From Halorubrum sp. CBA1125 (GTDB lineage Archaea > Halobacteriota > Halobacteria > Halobacteriales > Haloferacaceae), in NCBI RefSeq assembly GCF_009742825.1, contig NZ_WPCE01000004.1:1-47413 (forward strand): DNA of 47,413 nt. The letters run 5' to 3'. This document shows, one piece after another, positions 35,238-43,259 of the stretch; the stretch's first letter is position 1; each line of letters starts with the position of its first letter. The translations under genes were made by a program, and so were the position numbers. The notes under the pieces were generated by a model. It did not search any database. It saw only the letters and a list, made by a program, of their open reading frames with translations, and was not told the DNA's origin.

Positions 35238-36754
35238 TGCAAGTATCCCAAGTCCTCCAGCCGATTCTGGACCGATTCGTCGGAACGCTGATCGACGAAG
35301 TCCGGAACGATCGGATCCCGTTCGCCTGGCTGATCGTAATCGAATAGCCCCAGCGGTTCTCCATCCATATCGGACGGAATCGCCGATCCGTGCTCGTGAA
35401 GGATCGTCGGCGCGATGTCGGTAATCGAGATCCGATCCTCAGCGGTTCCCGTCACGTCGGGCCCGTCAGCAAGGAACAGGCCGGTTCGAACGTTCTCGGC
35501 CGACCAGTGGCTCACGTCCTCAAACACGGGGTTGGGGCCGATTGCCCCGCTTGTGTGAACGCCCGGCGTCTGATCGAAAACGATCGTCGGCGCCTCCGAG
35601 ACGTACGGCCCCTCGTATACCTCCTCGCGTCGGTAGACACTTTGCGCGATTGGAATCCCCGAAATTTCGCTCTTGAGCGAGGATAACCGATCGATGATAT
35701 GGTCTCGAGTCTCTTTTTTTCCATCGATAACGTAAATCAGGCCCTGACCGCTCGCCACTGCCCGCGACTGTTCCCAATCGATCCGATCGAGCTTCTGGTC
35801 ACGCTTTGCCCCCTCGTCGTCTTCCGGAACAGCCTGTTTGATACGTTCCGGAGCGAGTGCAGCCACCACCCCTCGAACGCCGACTCTATCTGCTAGCTTC
35901 GAGATTCGCTGCTTGTTGATGTCGAACCGTTCTAGTACACTCGTCGTACCGCTTGTCTTCGTCTCGAGAAATCCTTCCTCCTCCAGCCAGCTGTTGGCGT
36001 AGAACATCGTATCGATCTCTGCGCAGCCGTGATCGGACATCAGATAGAGGGTGGCTTCGGGATACTCTTCTCGAATCGCGCCGATGTGTTGGTCGATCAC
36101 CTGCCACGCCTCGGCCGTCGGCTCTCCCCGCCAGAAGTAGTGCTGAAGGACGTTGATGTAGAAGACAGTGCAGTGTGCGATGTCGACGTCGCGCTCGTCG
36201 AGGAGCGATCGGAAGGTCGTCAGCCGTTCGTCGATCAGGTCGACGATGTCTGCCGCCACGTCTCTGTCATCCTGTGACGTTATCGGTGAGTCGGGATGTA
36301 GCTGGTAACTCCGCTCCTCCAATTCTGCTTCGAGTTCTGCCGGGTCCGTATAGTTATCCTGTTCGCTTCCCGGGCCTCCGGCAACGAGATACCCGTCCTC
36401 CATCGGCAGGGGTGGATAGGTCATCGGGAGGTTGACGACGCCCGTCGAAACACCGTCCTCTGCCAGGTAGTCCCAATAGTTCGCACTTTTAAATGACCGA
36501 GATGTCGGCGTCGAGAGGGTTCGATTTTCCGTGTCGATCTTCTCCCACCAGTAGACACCGAGTTTCCCTGGGTTCTTCCCGGTGGAGTAACATCGCCAGT
36601 TGGGACACGTCACGGGTGGGAGACAGCTTTCGAGATCCGCAACGGTCCCGTGCTCTCGGAGCAACTGGATATTCGGGAGGTCTCCCGAGTCCAGCCAGGG
36701 AGAAAGGAGGTCCCAGTTCGCCCCGTCGAGTCCGAGGACGATAGATTGAACCAT
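35234..36754 (-). CDS. Type I phosphodiesterase/nucleotide pyrophosphatase family protein
   Basis: 506 residues of the alkaline phosphatase superfamily. The opening IVLGLDGANWDLLSPWL holds the first metal ligand; PPVTCPNWRCYSTGKNPGKLG contains the likely Thr nucleophile; LMSDHGCAEIDTMFYANSW holds later ligands. No signal peptide is seen. Related haloarchaeal genes sit in glycan clusters and may cleave or transfer phosphodiester-linked groups. The C-terminus is RLEDLGYLQ, matching the tail of the sulfatase-like protein. First gene of the coupled unit PDE-deacetylase-GT4-deacetylase. Confidence 0.83.
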   Translation of the reverse strand: MVQSIVLGLDGANWDLLSPWLDSGDLPNIQLLREHGTVADLESCLPPVTCPNWRCYSTGKNPGKLGVYWWEKIDTENRTLSTPTSRSFKSANYWDYLAEDGVSTGVVNLPMTYPPLPMEDGYLVAGGPGSEQDNYTDPAELEAELEERSYQLHPDSPITSQDDRDVAADIVDLIDERLTTFRSLLDERDVDIAHCTVFYINVLQHYFWRGEPTAEAWQVIDQHIGAIREEYPEATLYLMSDHGCAEIDTMFYANSWLEEEGFLETKTSGTTSVLERFDINKQRISKLADRVGVRGVVAALAPERIKQAVPEDDEGAKRDQKLDRIDWEQSRAVASGQGLIYVIDGKKETRDHIIDRLSSLKSEISGIPIAQSVYRREEVYEGPYVSEAPTIVFDQTPGVHTSGAIGPNPVFEDVSHWSAENVRTGLFLADGPDVTGTAEDRISITDIAPTILHEHGSAIPSDMDGEPLGLFDYDQPGERDPIVPDFVDQRSDESVQNRLEDLGYLQ

Positions 36755-36832
36755 TACATTCGGATGATCCCTACCGTGAGGTATAATTTGTGATCGGAAA
36801 TAGAGCTATCGTGACGGGGTCTACACCCAGAT

Positions 36833-37447
36833 TTACTTCAAGAGTAATCTTAACGATTTGGTGATATTTCTCCTTGTGTTCCAGCCAAGTCGCTCCCGAA
36901 CTTTCGAGATGTCCACTCTGAAATCCTCGACCATCGTCTCCCCGCTCCGCGGATTCTCTACCAACTCGATGTCCACCTCGATCCCACACTCCTCGTGGGC
37001 CGCCTCCTGACCGATCTCCGCTACCGCCATCATGCTCAGATCCTCACCACTCGCGATCTCGTACGTTTTCGTCCCGGTCTCCCCGCGTTCCAACTGCTCT
37101 ACCAAACGTTCTGCGCTCCGCACGTACGCCCGGCCACGTCTTTTACGTAAACGAAGTTCCGCGCCTGCGTCCCGGACTCGTACACCGTCAGCGTCTCGCC
37201 CAGCAGCTTCGTCCGGCCGTATCAGTTCAGCGGATCGCGCGGCTGGTCGGCCGTGATCGGGAACGACTCGGGATCGCCCAACACGGCCATGCTGAACGGG
37301 AACGCCAGCGCGTCACCCGTCTTCTTCCAGAACCACGCCACGTTGTTCGTCCCGGTGACGTTCACTTCGTACGCGAGATCGGCATTCTCATCGTAGTCGT
37401 CGACCCCGCTTATCGCCGCGAGGTGACAGCCGACGTCTCTCGCCCGC
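36833..37447 (-). pseudogene. Decayed NAD-dependent epimerase (extended SDR)
   Basis: Reading 37432 downwards gives DVGCHLAAISGVDDYDENAD, NVTGTNNVAWFWKKTG and then RDPLN-stop-YGRTKLLGE. The catalytic Y-x3-K follows an in-frame TGA where relatives have another residue. The sequence then jumps from VYESGTQ to ARNFVYVKDVA, missing roughly 80-100 residues, and a further one-base loss leads into the intact C-terminal frame (VRSAERLVEQLERGETGTK, ERLGWNTRRNITKSL). The N-terminal NAD-binding GxxGxxG part is absent. A stop, an internal deletion and a truncation together indicate real decay, unlike the single-base faults elsewhere. It sits between the glycan island and glmU. Confidence 0.82.
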
Positions 37448-37745
37448 GGCGAGAGCCATCGCGATGATGGGATCAGCGCTCAAACACCGACGGCCGCCTG
37501 CCCACGATTTAAGTCATCTGCGGTCGGAACGGTAACAGATCACACGGGGAGCGGGAGTCAAGCGGTCACACGACGAGCGAGCAACCTTCGAGCGGCACCG
37601 TGAAGGCCCGGTCGAACATCGCTCTTTCAGTCGCCGCGTCCCTCTAACGATCGGCTCCGAGGCCGGCGTTCGTCGGTCGCACTGAGGCGCTCTGTGGCCC
37701 TAACCGGCGGCGACTTCGTCGCTGTCGGCGCTACCACCCCACCGC
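37448..37745. other. Gene-free region between the epimerase remnant and glmU
   Basis: About 300 bp with no supportable gene. It contains a possible minus-strand TATA box (ACTTAAAT near 37512), which may be the old epimerase promoter, and a 5-bp-stem hairpin GCGAC-TTC-GTCGC at 37710-37722. It looks like residual DNA left by rearrangement at the island edge. Confidence 0.4.
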
Positions 37746-37759
37746 TCACTTATAAGTGA
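37746..37759. promoter_or_regulatory. 14-bp perfect palindrome TCACTTATAAGTGA
   Basis: A perfect palindrome 11 nt beyond the glmU stop. It contains TTATAA and could be a symmetric TATA/operator element or a short termination hairpin for glmU. No gene begins at the right spacing on either side, so function is unclear. Confidence 0.4.
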
Positions 37760-37769
37760 TCGTTGGCGG

Positions 37770-39002
37770 CTACTCCGACGCTCGATCTCGGATCAGTACC
37801 TCGCCGGGAACGGTCGTCTCGCCGGCGCCAAGTTTGACGCCGGCGTTCAGCGACGTGTTGATCCCCGTCTTCGCGCCGTCGCCGACGATCGCGCCGAGCT
37901 TCCGCCGGCCGGTGTCGACGCGATCGCCTTTCACCGTCACGCGCACGTTGGCGTCGTCGTGCCGGAGGTTCGCGACGTTCGTGCCCGCCCCGAAGTTCAC
38001 GCCGCGGCCGAGTACGGAGTCGCCGACGTACGAGAGGTGGCCCACCGACGCGTCGGCCATGAGCACCGAATTTTTCACCTCCACGCTGTGTCCCACGTGG
38101 GCGTTCGGTCCCACCACGGTCGATCCGCGAACGTACGCGTTCGGCCCGACCTCGGCGCCCTCGCGGATCAGCGCCGGCCCCTCGATGTACGCCCCAGACC
38201 GGATCCGGGCGCCCGTCTCGACGACGACCGGGCCGTGGAGGTGGACGTCCTCCTCGACGGTGCCGTCGACGGGTTCGCGTGCGGTGGTCGCGTCACCCGT
38301 TGGATCGCCGAGTTCGCTGAGCGCCAACTCGTTCGCCGCCAACAGCTCCCACGGCCGGCCGACGTCGAGCCACGTCCCGTCGTACGCGGCCACGTCGATC
38401 CGGTAGCCGTCGTCGAGCAGTAACTCGATCGTGGTGGTGATCTCGTACTCGCCGCGTTCGCTCTCCGGCGTCTGCTCGATGTACTCGAAGACGCTCGGCT
38501 CGAACGCGTAACAGCCGACGTTCGCGAGATTCGTCGGCGGGTCGGCCGGCTTCTCGACGATTTCCGCGAGCGTCCCGTCCACGGTGGTTGAGAGCACGCC
38601 GTACGCCCGCGGGTCGGGAACCTCCGTGGCCGCGACGGCGGTCCCCTCGGCTTCGGCGAGCGCACGCGGGAGCGACGCGTCGACGACCACGTCGCCGTTG
38701 AGCACGAGGAAGTCGTCGTCGACGACCGGCGCGGCCTGTGCCACCGCGTGGGCGGTGCCTCTCGCCTCGTCCTGACGGACGTAGCTGACCCGACGATCGC
38801 GATATGAGTCACCGATCGCCTCCCGGATCGCCTCGCCGCGGTAGCCGACGACGACGACGAATTCGTCGACGATATCGACGGCGGTGTCGAACACCCGTTC
38901 GAGCAGCGAGCGATCGCCGACCGGAAGGAGCGGTTTCGGCCGACGGTCCGTCAGCGGCCGCATGCGGGTCCCGCGGCCCGCCGCGAGCACGACTCCGTAC
39001 AT
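37770..39002 (-). CDS. glmU: Bifunctional sugar-1-phosphate nucleotidylyltransferase/acetyltransferase (GlmU-type)
   Basis: 410 residues from the ATG at 39000-39002 (MYGVVLAAGRGTRMRPLTD). The N-terminal domain is a nucleotidyltransferase (signature GxGTRMRPLT...PKPLLPVGD; LVLNGDVVVD). The C-terminal third is a left-handed beta-helix of hexapeptide repeats (GPVVVETGARIRSGAYIEGP and following), as in archaeal enzymes that make UDP-GlcNAc from GlcN-1-P or Glc-1-P. It lies 59 nt downstream of glmM, so the two act in series to feed glycosylation. An alternative call is a glucose-1-phosphate thymidylyl/uridylyltransferase (AglF-like). Confidence 0.86.
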   Translation of the reverse strand: MYGVVLAAGRGTRMRPLTDRRPKPLLPVGDRSLLERVFDTAVDIVDEFVVVVGYRGEAIREAIGDSYRDRRVSYVRQDEARGTAHAVAQAAPVVDDDFLVLNGDVVVDASLPRALAEAEGTAVAATEVPDPRAYGVLSTTVDGTLAEIVEKPADPPTNLANVGCYAFEPSVFEYIEQTPESERGEYEITTTIELLLDDGYRIDVAAYDGTWLDVGRPWELLAANELALSELGDPTGDATTAREPVDGTVEEDVHLHGPVVVETGARIRSGAYIEGPALIREGAEVGPNAYVRGSTVVGPNAHVGHSVEVKNSVLMADASVGHLSYVGDSVLGRGVNFGAGTNVANLRHDDANVRVTVKGDRVDTGRRKLGAIVGDGAKTGINTSLNAGVKLGAGETTVPGEVLIRDRASE

Positions 39003-39061
39003 GTCCGGACTCGACGGCGGGACGCGGTTTAGCCGCTGCGGTTTCTGGCCCGCCGGACGAA

Positions 39062-40384
39062 TCAGGCGTCGTCGCGGGCGCGGTCGACGAGATCGAGTGC
39101 CGTCTCGAACAGGGCGTCGGCGTCGTCCCGGGCGCGTGCCTCGGCCGTGATCCGCACCAGCGGCTCGGTACCGCTTGCCCGTACCAGAAACCACCCGGTC
39201 TCGGTTTCGACGCGGATGCCGTCGAGTGTCGAGACGTCCTCGAACTCGGTAGCGGTTATCTCGGCGACTGTCTCGACGACTGCCGCCTTCGATTCGGTCC
39301 GGATCGAATCACGACGGATCGGGTACGTGGGGAGGGCGTCGACGAGGGAAGCGAGGGAGCCCTCTTCTCCGACGACCGCCGCGAGCGTGCAGGCGGCGAG
39401 AGGACCGTCGGGACAGCGCGTCTGGGCGGGGAAGATCCACGAGCCGCTCGGCTCTCCGCCGAAGACGACCGTGGCGTCTTCGGTTCGAGCGGCAACGTAC
39501 GCGTCGCCGACGGGGGTGTACGTTACCTCGGCGTCGACCTCGTCGAGCACGTCGGCGACGAGCAGGCTCGTGTCGACCGGGACCGCCACCCGGTCGCCGG
39601 GACCGGCTTCACGACGGGCAAACAGCGCGAGGAGCGCGTCACCCGAGACGAACCGGCCGCGCTCGTCGATCGCCATCATCCGGTCGGCGTCGCCGTCGTG
39701 GACGATCCCGAGGTCGGCGTCGGTCGTGGCGACGAGCTCGCACGCCGTCCGGCAGTTCTCGGCGGTCGGCTCGCTCGGTCGTCCGGGGAACCGTCCGTCG
39801 CGCTGAGCGTTGAGCGTCTCCACGTCACAGCCCGCCGCGTGAAGCGTGTCGGCGGTGACCCGACCGACGCCGTTTCCCAGATCGACGACGACAGCCAGAT
39901 CGTCCGGGAGCGTGACCGCCGCTCGAAGCGCGCGCTCGTGGTGCATTCGCGCGTCGTCGACGCGACGGACCGACCCGATCGCATCGTGCGCGGCGAATTC
40001 GAAGGCTTCCTCGCGGACGAGCCCAGCGATCCGCTCGTTTCGTTCGTCGTCGAACGCTCGGCCCGAGGCGGTCCAGAGTTTGAGCCCGTTGTCTGGTGCG
40101 GGGTTGTGGGAGGCGGTGACGACGACCCCGGCGTCGGCACCTTCGCGGACGACCGTCCGGGCGACCGTGGGCGTCGGTTCGACCCCGAGGTCAATCACGT
40201 CGCTGCCACACTCCGTGATCCCGGCGATAAGCGCGCGCGAAAGCATCCGACCGCTGTCGCGGGCGTCTCGCCCGACCACGACCGTCTCGGCGCCGTCCGT
40301 CGCGAGCGCACGTCCCACGTCGAGTGCGAGGTCGGCCGTGACCACGTCGCCGACCGGACCGCGAACGCCACTGGTTCCGAACAT
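39062..40384 (-). CDS. glmM: Phosphoglucosamine mutase GlmM-type
   Basis: 440 residues of the alpha-D-phosphohexomutase family. The N-terminus MFGTSGVRGPVGD is family-typical; the phosphoserine loop is VVTASHNPAPDNGLKLW; the metal loop is DGDADRMM; the sugar/phosphate loops include FGGEPSGSWIFP and RASGTEPLVRI. It converts glucosamine-6-P to -1-P, though related archaeal enzymes also act on mannose or glucose phosphates. Followed by glmU on the same strand. Confidence 0.9.
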   Translation of the reverse strand: MFGTSGVRGPVGDVVTADLALDVGRALATDGAETVVVGRDARDSGRMLSRALIAGITECGSDVIDLGVEPTPTVARTVVREGADAGVVVTASHNPAPDNGLKLWTASGRAFDDERNERIAGLVREEAFEFAAHDAIGSVRRVDDARMHHERALRAAVTLPDDLAVVVDLGNGVGRVTADTLHAAGCDVETLNAQRDGRFPGRPSEPTAENCRTACELVATTDADLGIVHDGDADRMMAIDERGRFVSGDALLALFARREAGPGDRVAVPVDTSLLVADVLDEVDAEVTYTPVGDAYVAARTEDATVVFGGEPSGSWIFPAQTRCPDGPLAACTLAAVVGEEGSLASLVDALPTYPIRRDSIRTESKAAVVETVAEITATEFEDVSTLDGIRVETETGWFLVRASGTEPLVRITAEARARDDADALFETALDLVDRARDDA

Positions 40385-40542
40385 ACCGCGGCTTCACCGC
40401 CGGCCGAAAAGACGTTTCGGGTCACCGTTGAGAGCTCCACCGGCTACGGTTCTCAGGAGCGGCTGTTCGCGGAGGTGCGATCCAACGAGGCAAGTCCCGG
40501 CTCGTCAACAGGTACAACATCTCGGGCCACGATCCACCGTCT

Positions 40543-41103
40543 ATGACGCTGGACCCGGATGCGCTCGTCGACGAACTCGCCGCCGGCGACACCGACGAGA
40601 CGAACCGCATCGTCGACGACCTCGGCGATCTCGAGACGACCGAGCGCTACCGGCTGTACGACGACCTGTTCGACGCGTGCCGGCCCGTCTTCGAGGACGC
40701 AGCGGACGGGTACGTCCGCCAGTCGGTCGTCCGCGCGCTCCGCGAGGCGTATCCGGGCGTCGAACGCCACCCGGAGGGCGTCGACGGGCTCGACGTCGAG
40801 GACGCCTCCCACACCGACGTTGCCGCCCAGCGCGACCGGTACGTCGCGTTTCTCCTCGACGCGCTCGACGACCCGGACGGGCGAGTCCGCGTCGCGGCTG
40901 CCGACGCGTTCGACCTGCTCGCCGTCGGCTTGGGAATGGCCGACCTCGACGACGAACGAGACCGAATCGTCAAAGACCTGGAAGCGCTCGCGGCAGGCCA
41001 GCCCGAGGAGAAACGAAAACACACCGAACAGGCGCGCGAAGCGGTGGAACACCTGAGCGTCGCCGGCATGATCTCCGACGCGCTGTCGGACCGTGGCTCG
41101 TAG
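40543..41103 (+). CDS. Acidic helical (HEAT-repeat-like) hypothetical protein
   Basis: 186 residues, strongly acidic and almost all helical in appearance, with pairs of helices such as YVRQSVVRALREAYPGVE and DGRVRVAAADAFDLLAVGLG that resemble HEAT repeats. The acidic composition marks this strand as the coding one; the antisense frame of similar length is not protein-like. It is transcribed divergently from glmM across 158 bp. HEAT-like proteins usually bind other proteins; no specific function can be given. Confidence 0.75.
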   Translation: MTLDPDALVDELAAGDTDETNRIVDDLGDLETTERYRLYDDLFDACRPVFEDAADGYVRQSVVRALREAYPGVERHPEGVDGLDVEDASHTDVAAQRDRYVAFLLDALDDPDGRVRVAAADAFDLLAVGLGMADLDDERDRIVKDLEALAAGQPEEKRKHTEQAREAVEHLSVAGMISDALSDRGS

Positions 41104-41248
41104 CTGGTGGTCGATCCTGCAGTCTCAGCGTCCGAGCCGCTATACGGCGTCGGGGTGTCCTCGATACACCCGGGCATTGAGTTGCGGTGTCCATGTTTGA
41201 TTCACTCTCAAGACACCTGAAAACTGCTGTACGCGACGGAGGAGCGTA

Positions 41249-41319
41249 TGCGCCGGCCGGGATTTGAACCCGGGCCATGAGCTTGGAAGGCTCAGGTCCT
41301 ACCACTAGACCACCGGCGC
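41249..41319 (-). tRNA. tRNA-Gly (anticodon TCC)
   Basis: A complete cloverleaf on the minus strand, 71 nt: acceptor stem GCGCCGG/CCGGCGC with A discriminator, D-arm GTCT-AGTGGTA-GGAC, anticodon stem TGAGC/GCTCA with loop CTTCCAA giving anticodon TCC, and T-arm with GGTTCAAATCC. It has no intron and no encoded CCA. The region to the left (41104-41248) holds nothing else. Confidence 0.95.
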
Positions 41320-41546
41320 TCGCGTGCGTCCTGCGACGCACCTACACGTAGGCCAAACGCCGCTGATAAACGTTCCGTGTTTTCGACGGCGGATCGGGGA
41401 CGACGACACGACGGCCGGAGACTGTTTTAATCACCCACAGTATACGCCCATTATTCCCGTACATTCAGAATGATTTTCAGTAGTTTAGAAGACGAATGAT
41501 GGTATATATGGATTCGAAGTCAACGTTCACCCGTGAGGTGAGAACG

Positions 41547-42071
41547 ATGGCATACCAATCGGGTACTCCCCTGGCGAACGAGTTCGAGTTCGCTGTCGAC
41601 GGCCCGTGGGCGGCGTACTGGATCGCGTTCCTCCGCGTCGTCACCGGCTGGTGGTTCTTCCACGCCGGGATCACGAAGCTCATCGAGGACGGGCTCTCGT
41701 ACACCTACGGGACCGCGTACATGCAGGAGATGACCGGAACCGCGCTCGGGGGGATCCCCGTCTGGATGGGGACCAACCTCGCGTGGCTCATCGAACCCGG
41801 CGTGCCCCTGTTCGAGACGCTGATCGGTCTCGCGCTGATGGCGGGGGTGCTCACCCGATTCGCCGCGTTCGGCGGGGTCATCTTCATGGTCCTGTTCTGG
41901 ATCGGCAACGCCGGCTTCGGCAACGGACTCGTCAACGGCGACTTCATGGGGCTGCTGTTGTTCGTGACGATGATCGTGCTCGCGGCCGGGCGGTACTACG
42001 GCCTCGACGCGGTCATCGAAGAGCGCGAGTTCGTCGAGCGACACCCCAAGCTCCGGTACCTGCTCGGCTAA
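41547..42071 (+). CDS. DoxX/DoxD family membrane protein
   Basis: 174 residues from the ATG at 41547, preceded by GAGGTGAG, a good ribosome-binding site; upstream in-frame ATGs at 41496 and 41508 would add 13-17 residues. Four membrane segments are visible: AAYWIAFLRVVTGWWFFHAG, LFETLIGLALMAGVLTRFA, GGVIFMVLFWIG and MGLLLFVTMIVLAAGRY. DoxD/DoxX members include thiosulfate:quinone oxidoreductase subunits and redox-stress proteins; which applies here is unclear. It is followed after 14 nt by a small membrane protein, probably a partner. Confidence 0.82.
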   Translation: MAYQSGTPLANEFEFAVDGPWAAYWIAFLRVVTGWWFFHAGITKLIEDGLSYTYGTAYMQEMTGTALGGIPVWMGTNLAWLIEPGVPLFETLIGLALMAGVLTRFAAFGGVIFMVLFWIGNAGFGNGLVNGDFMGLLLFVTMIVLAAGRYYGLDAVIEEREFVERHPKLRYLLG

Positions 42072-42085
42072 CGAGGTGACACCCA

Positions 42086-42370
42086 ATGACGGACATCATC
42101 GACAAGGCGGCGATGGCGCTGAGCGCGGGACTATTGCTGCTCGGTATCGTCGGCATGGGGATCGTCGAGATCCTCGCCGGCCAGCCGTACAGCCCGGTCC
42201 CGGTGACCAACGAGGCGGGCGAGGTGGTGGCGACGCCGCTCGTCGATCCGGTCGTCCGGACCGGCGTCGTGCTCGCCGGCATCGCGGTGCTCGGGATCTA
42301 CGCCGCGTACAAGCTCGTCGCGCCGTTCGAAGCGGAAGCGACGACCGGTCACGAGACGCCGGCCGACTGA
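42086..42370 (+). CDS. Small two-segment membrane protein beside DoxX
   Basis: 94 residues with two hydrophobic segments, AMALSAGLLLLGIVGMGIVE (residues 9-28) and TGVVLAAGIAVLG-like (about 59-74), joined by a polar loop (PVPVTNEAGEVVATPL). It has an acidic C-terminus and starts 14 nt after the DoxX stop, so it is cotranscribed. It could be a small subunit of the same membrane complex. No family name recognised. Confidence 0.75.
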   Translation: MTDIIDKAAMALSAGLLLLGIVGMGIVEILAGQPYSPVPVTNEAGEVVATPLVDPVVRTGVVLAGIAVLGIYAAYKLVAPFEAEATTGHETPAD

Positions 42371-42408
42371 CGCCGACCCGGCGGTGAACGAGCGCGACCG
42401 ACCGCCGG

Positions 42409-43095
42409 CTACGTTTCTCCGTTCGACGCCGTCCGCGACGACACCGACGATCCCGACGACCCCGACGATCCGGGCGGTCGCACGACCGCGTAGCAGTTTC
42501 CACTGGATACCTCGAACGCGACCGTCTCAAGGTCGCTCGCGTCGAGGTCACGTTCGAACTCCGCTGGCGCGTAGATGTGGTAGAACCGCGGGACCGTCTC
42601 GCCGCCGGGCAGCGTCCAGTCGACGGTGGTGTCGAAGCCGGTCTCCCGGTCGAAACGGTCGTGGGCGGTGCTCCACGCGCTCACCAGCGCGACGCCACCG
42701 GGTTCGAGCACGCGCGCGAGTTCGTCGAGGCTCGCGAGGCGGTCGGGACGCGTCCGGAGGTGGTGGATCGTCGCGACGTACGTCGCCAGCGACGCCGCGT
42801 CGTCGGTGATCGGGAGCGTCGCCGCGTCGCCGTGGACGAACGCGACGCGGTCGGCGAACCCACGGTCGCGGGCGCGGGCGACCGCCTCGGCGAGCAGCCC
42901 GCGGCTGACGTCGACCCCGACCGTCCGCGCGGCGCGTTCGGCGAGCAGTTCCGTGTGGCGACCGTTGCCGCACCCGACGTCGAGCGCAAAATCTGCCGAC
43001 CGGTCCGCGAGGAACGACTCGACCTCCGGCCACGCGTACTGCCGCGTCGACGAGAAGTGCGCGGCGATCCGGTCATAGGTCGCCTGCGGGTCCAT
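42409..43095 (-). CDS. Class I SAM-dependent methyltransferase (Trm9-like)
   Basis: 228 residues from the ATG at 43093-43095 (MDPQATYDRIAAHFSSTRQ). SAM-binding motif I is ALDVGCGNGRHTELLAE; VGVDVSRGLL and HGDAATLPI follow. The N-terminal YDRIA-HFSSTR-W sequence resembles the Trm9/ABH8 tRNA wobble-uridine methyltransferase group. The C-terminus ends in a low-complexity Gly/Ser tail (PGSSGSSGSSVSS). Convergent with the DoxX unit. Confidence 0.78.
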   Translation of the reverse strand: MDPQATYDRIAAHFSSTRQYAWPEVESFLADRSADFALDVGCGNGRHTELLAERAARTVGVDVSRGLLAEAVARARDRGFADRVAFVHGDAATLPITDDAASLATYVATIHHLRTRPDRLASLDELARVLEPGGVALVSAWSTAHDRFDRETGFDTTVDWTLPGGETVPRFYHIYAPAEFERDLDASDLETVAFEVSSGNCYAVVRPPGSSGSSGSSVSSRTASNGET

Positions 43096-43259
43096 GCCCG
43101 GTGCGTCGTCGCCGAGGGATATAGCCTCGGCGGCTGCGGGCTCGCCTGCGGGGCGGTTCGCACAGCAGGACGGTTCGCGCCCCCGGTCTTGCCGGCGGGA
43201 TCTCGCCGGCGGATATCGTCGGCCGGCGACGGGACGGCGGACCGGCACGAGGTGGACGC

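Noticed and set aside
38804-40546. 580-codon open frame on the plus strand opposite glmM
   Set aside because: The minus strand encodes a clear phosphohexomutase with all catalytic loops; the plus frame is a long antisense frame that stays open because of high GC content.
40453-41052. 199-codon frame antisense to the helical-repeat protein
   Set aside because: The plus-strand protein has the acidic composition and helix pattern of a haloarchaeal protein; the antisense frame lacks both.
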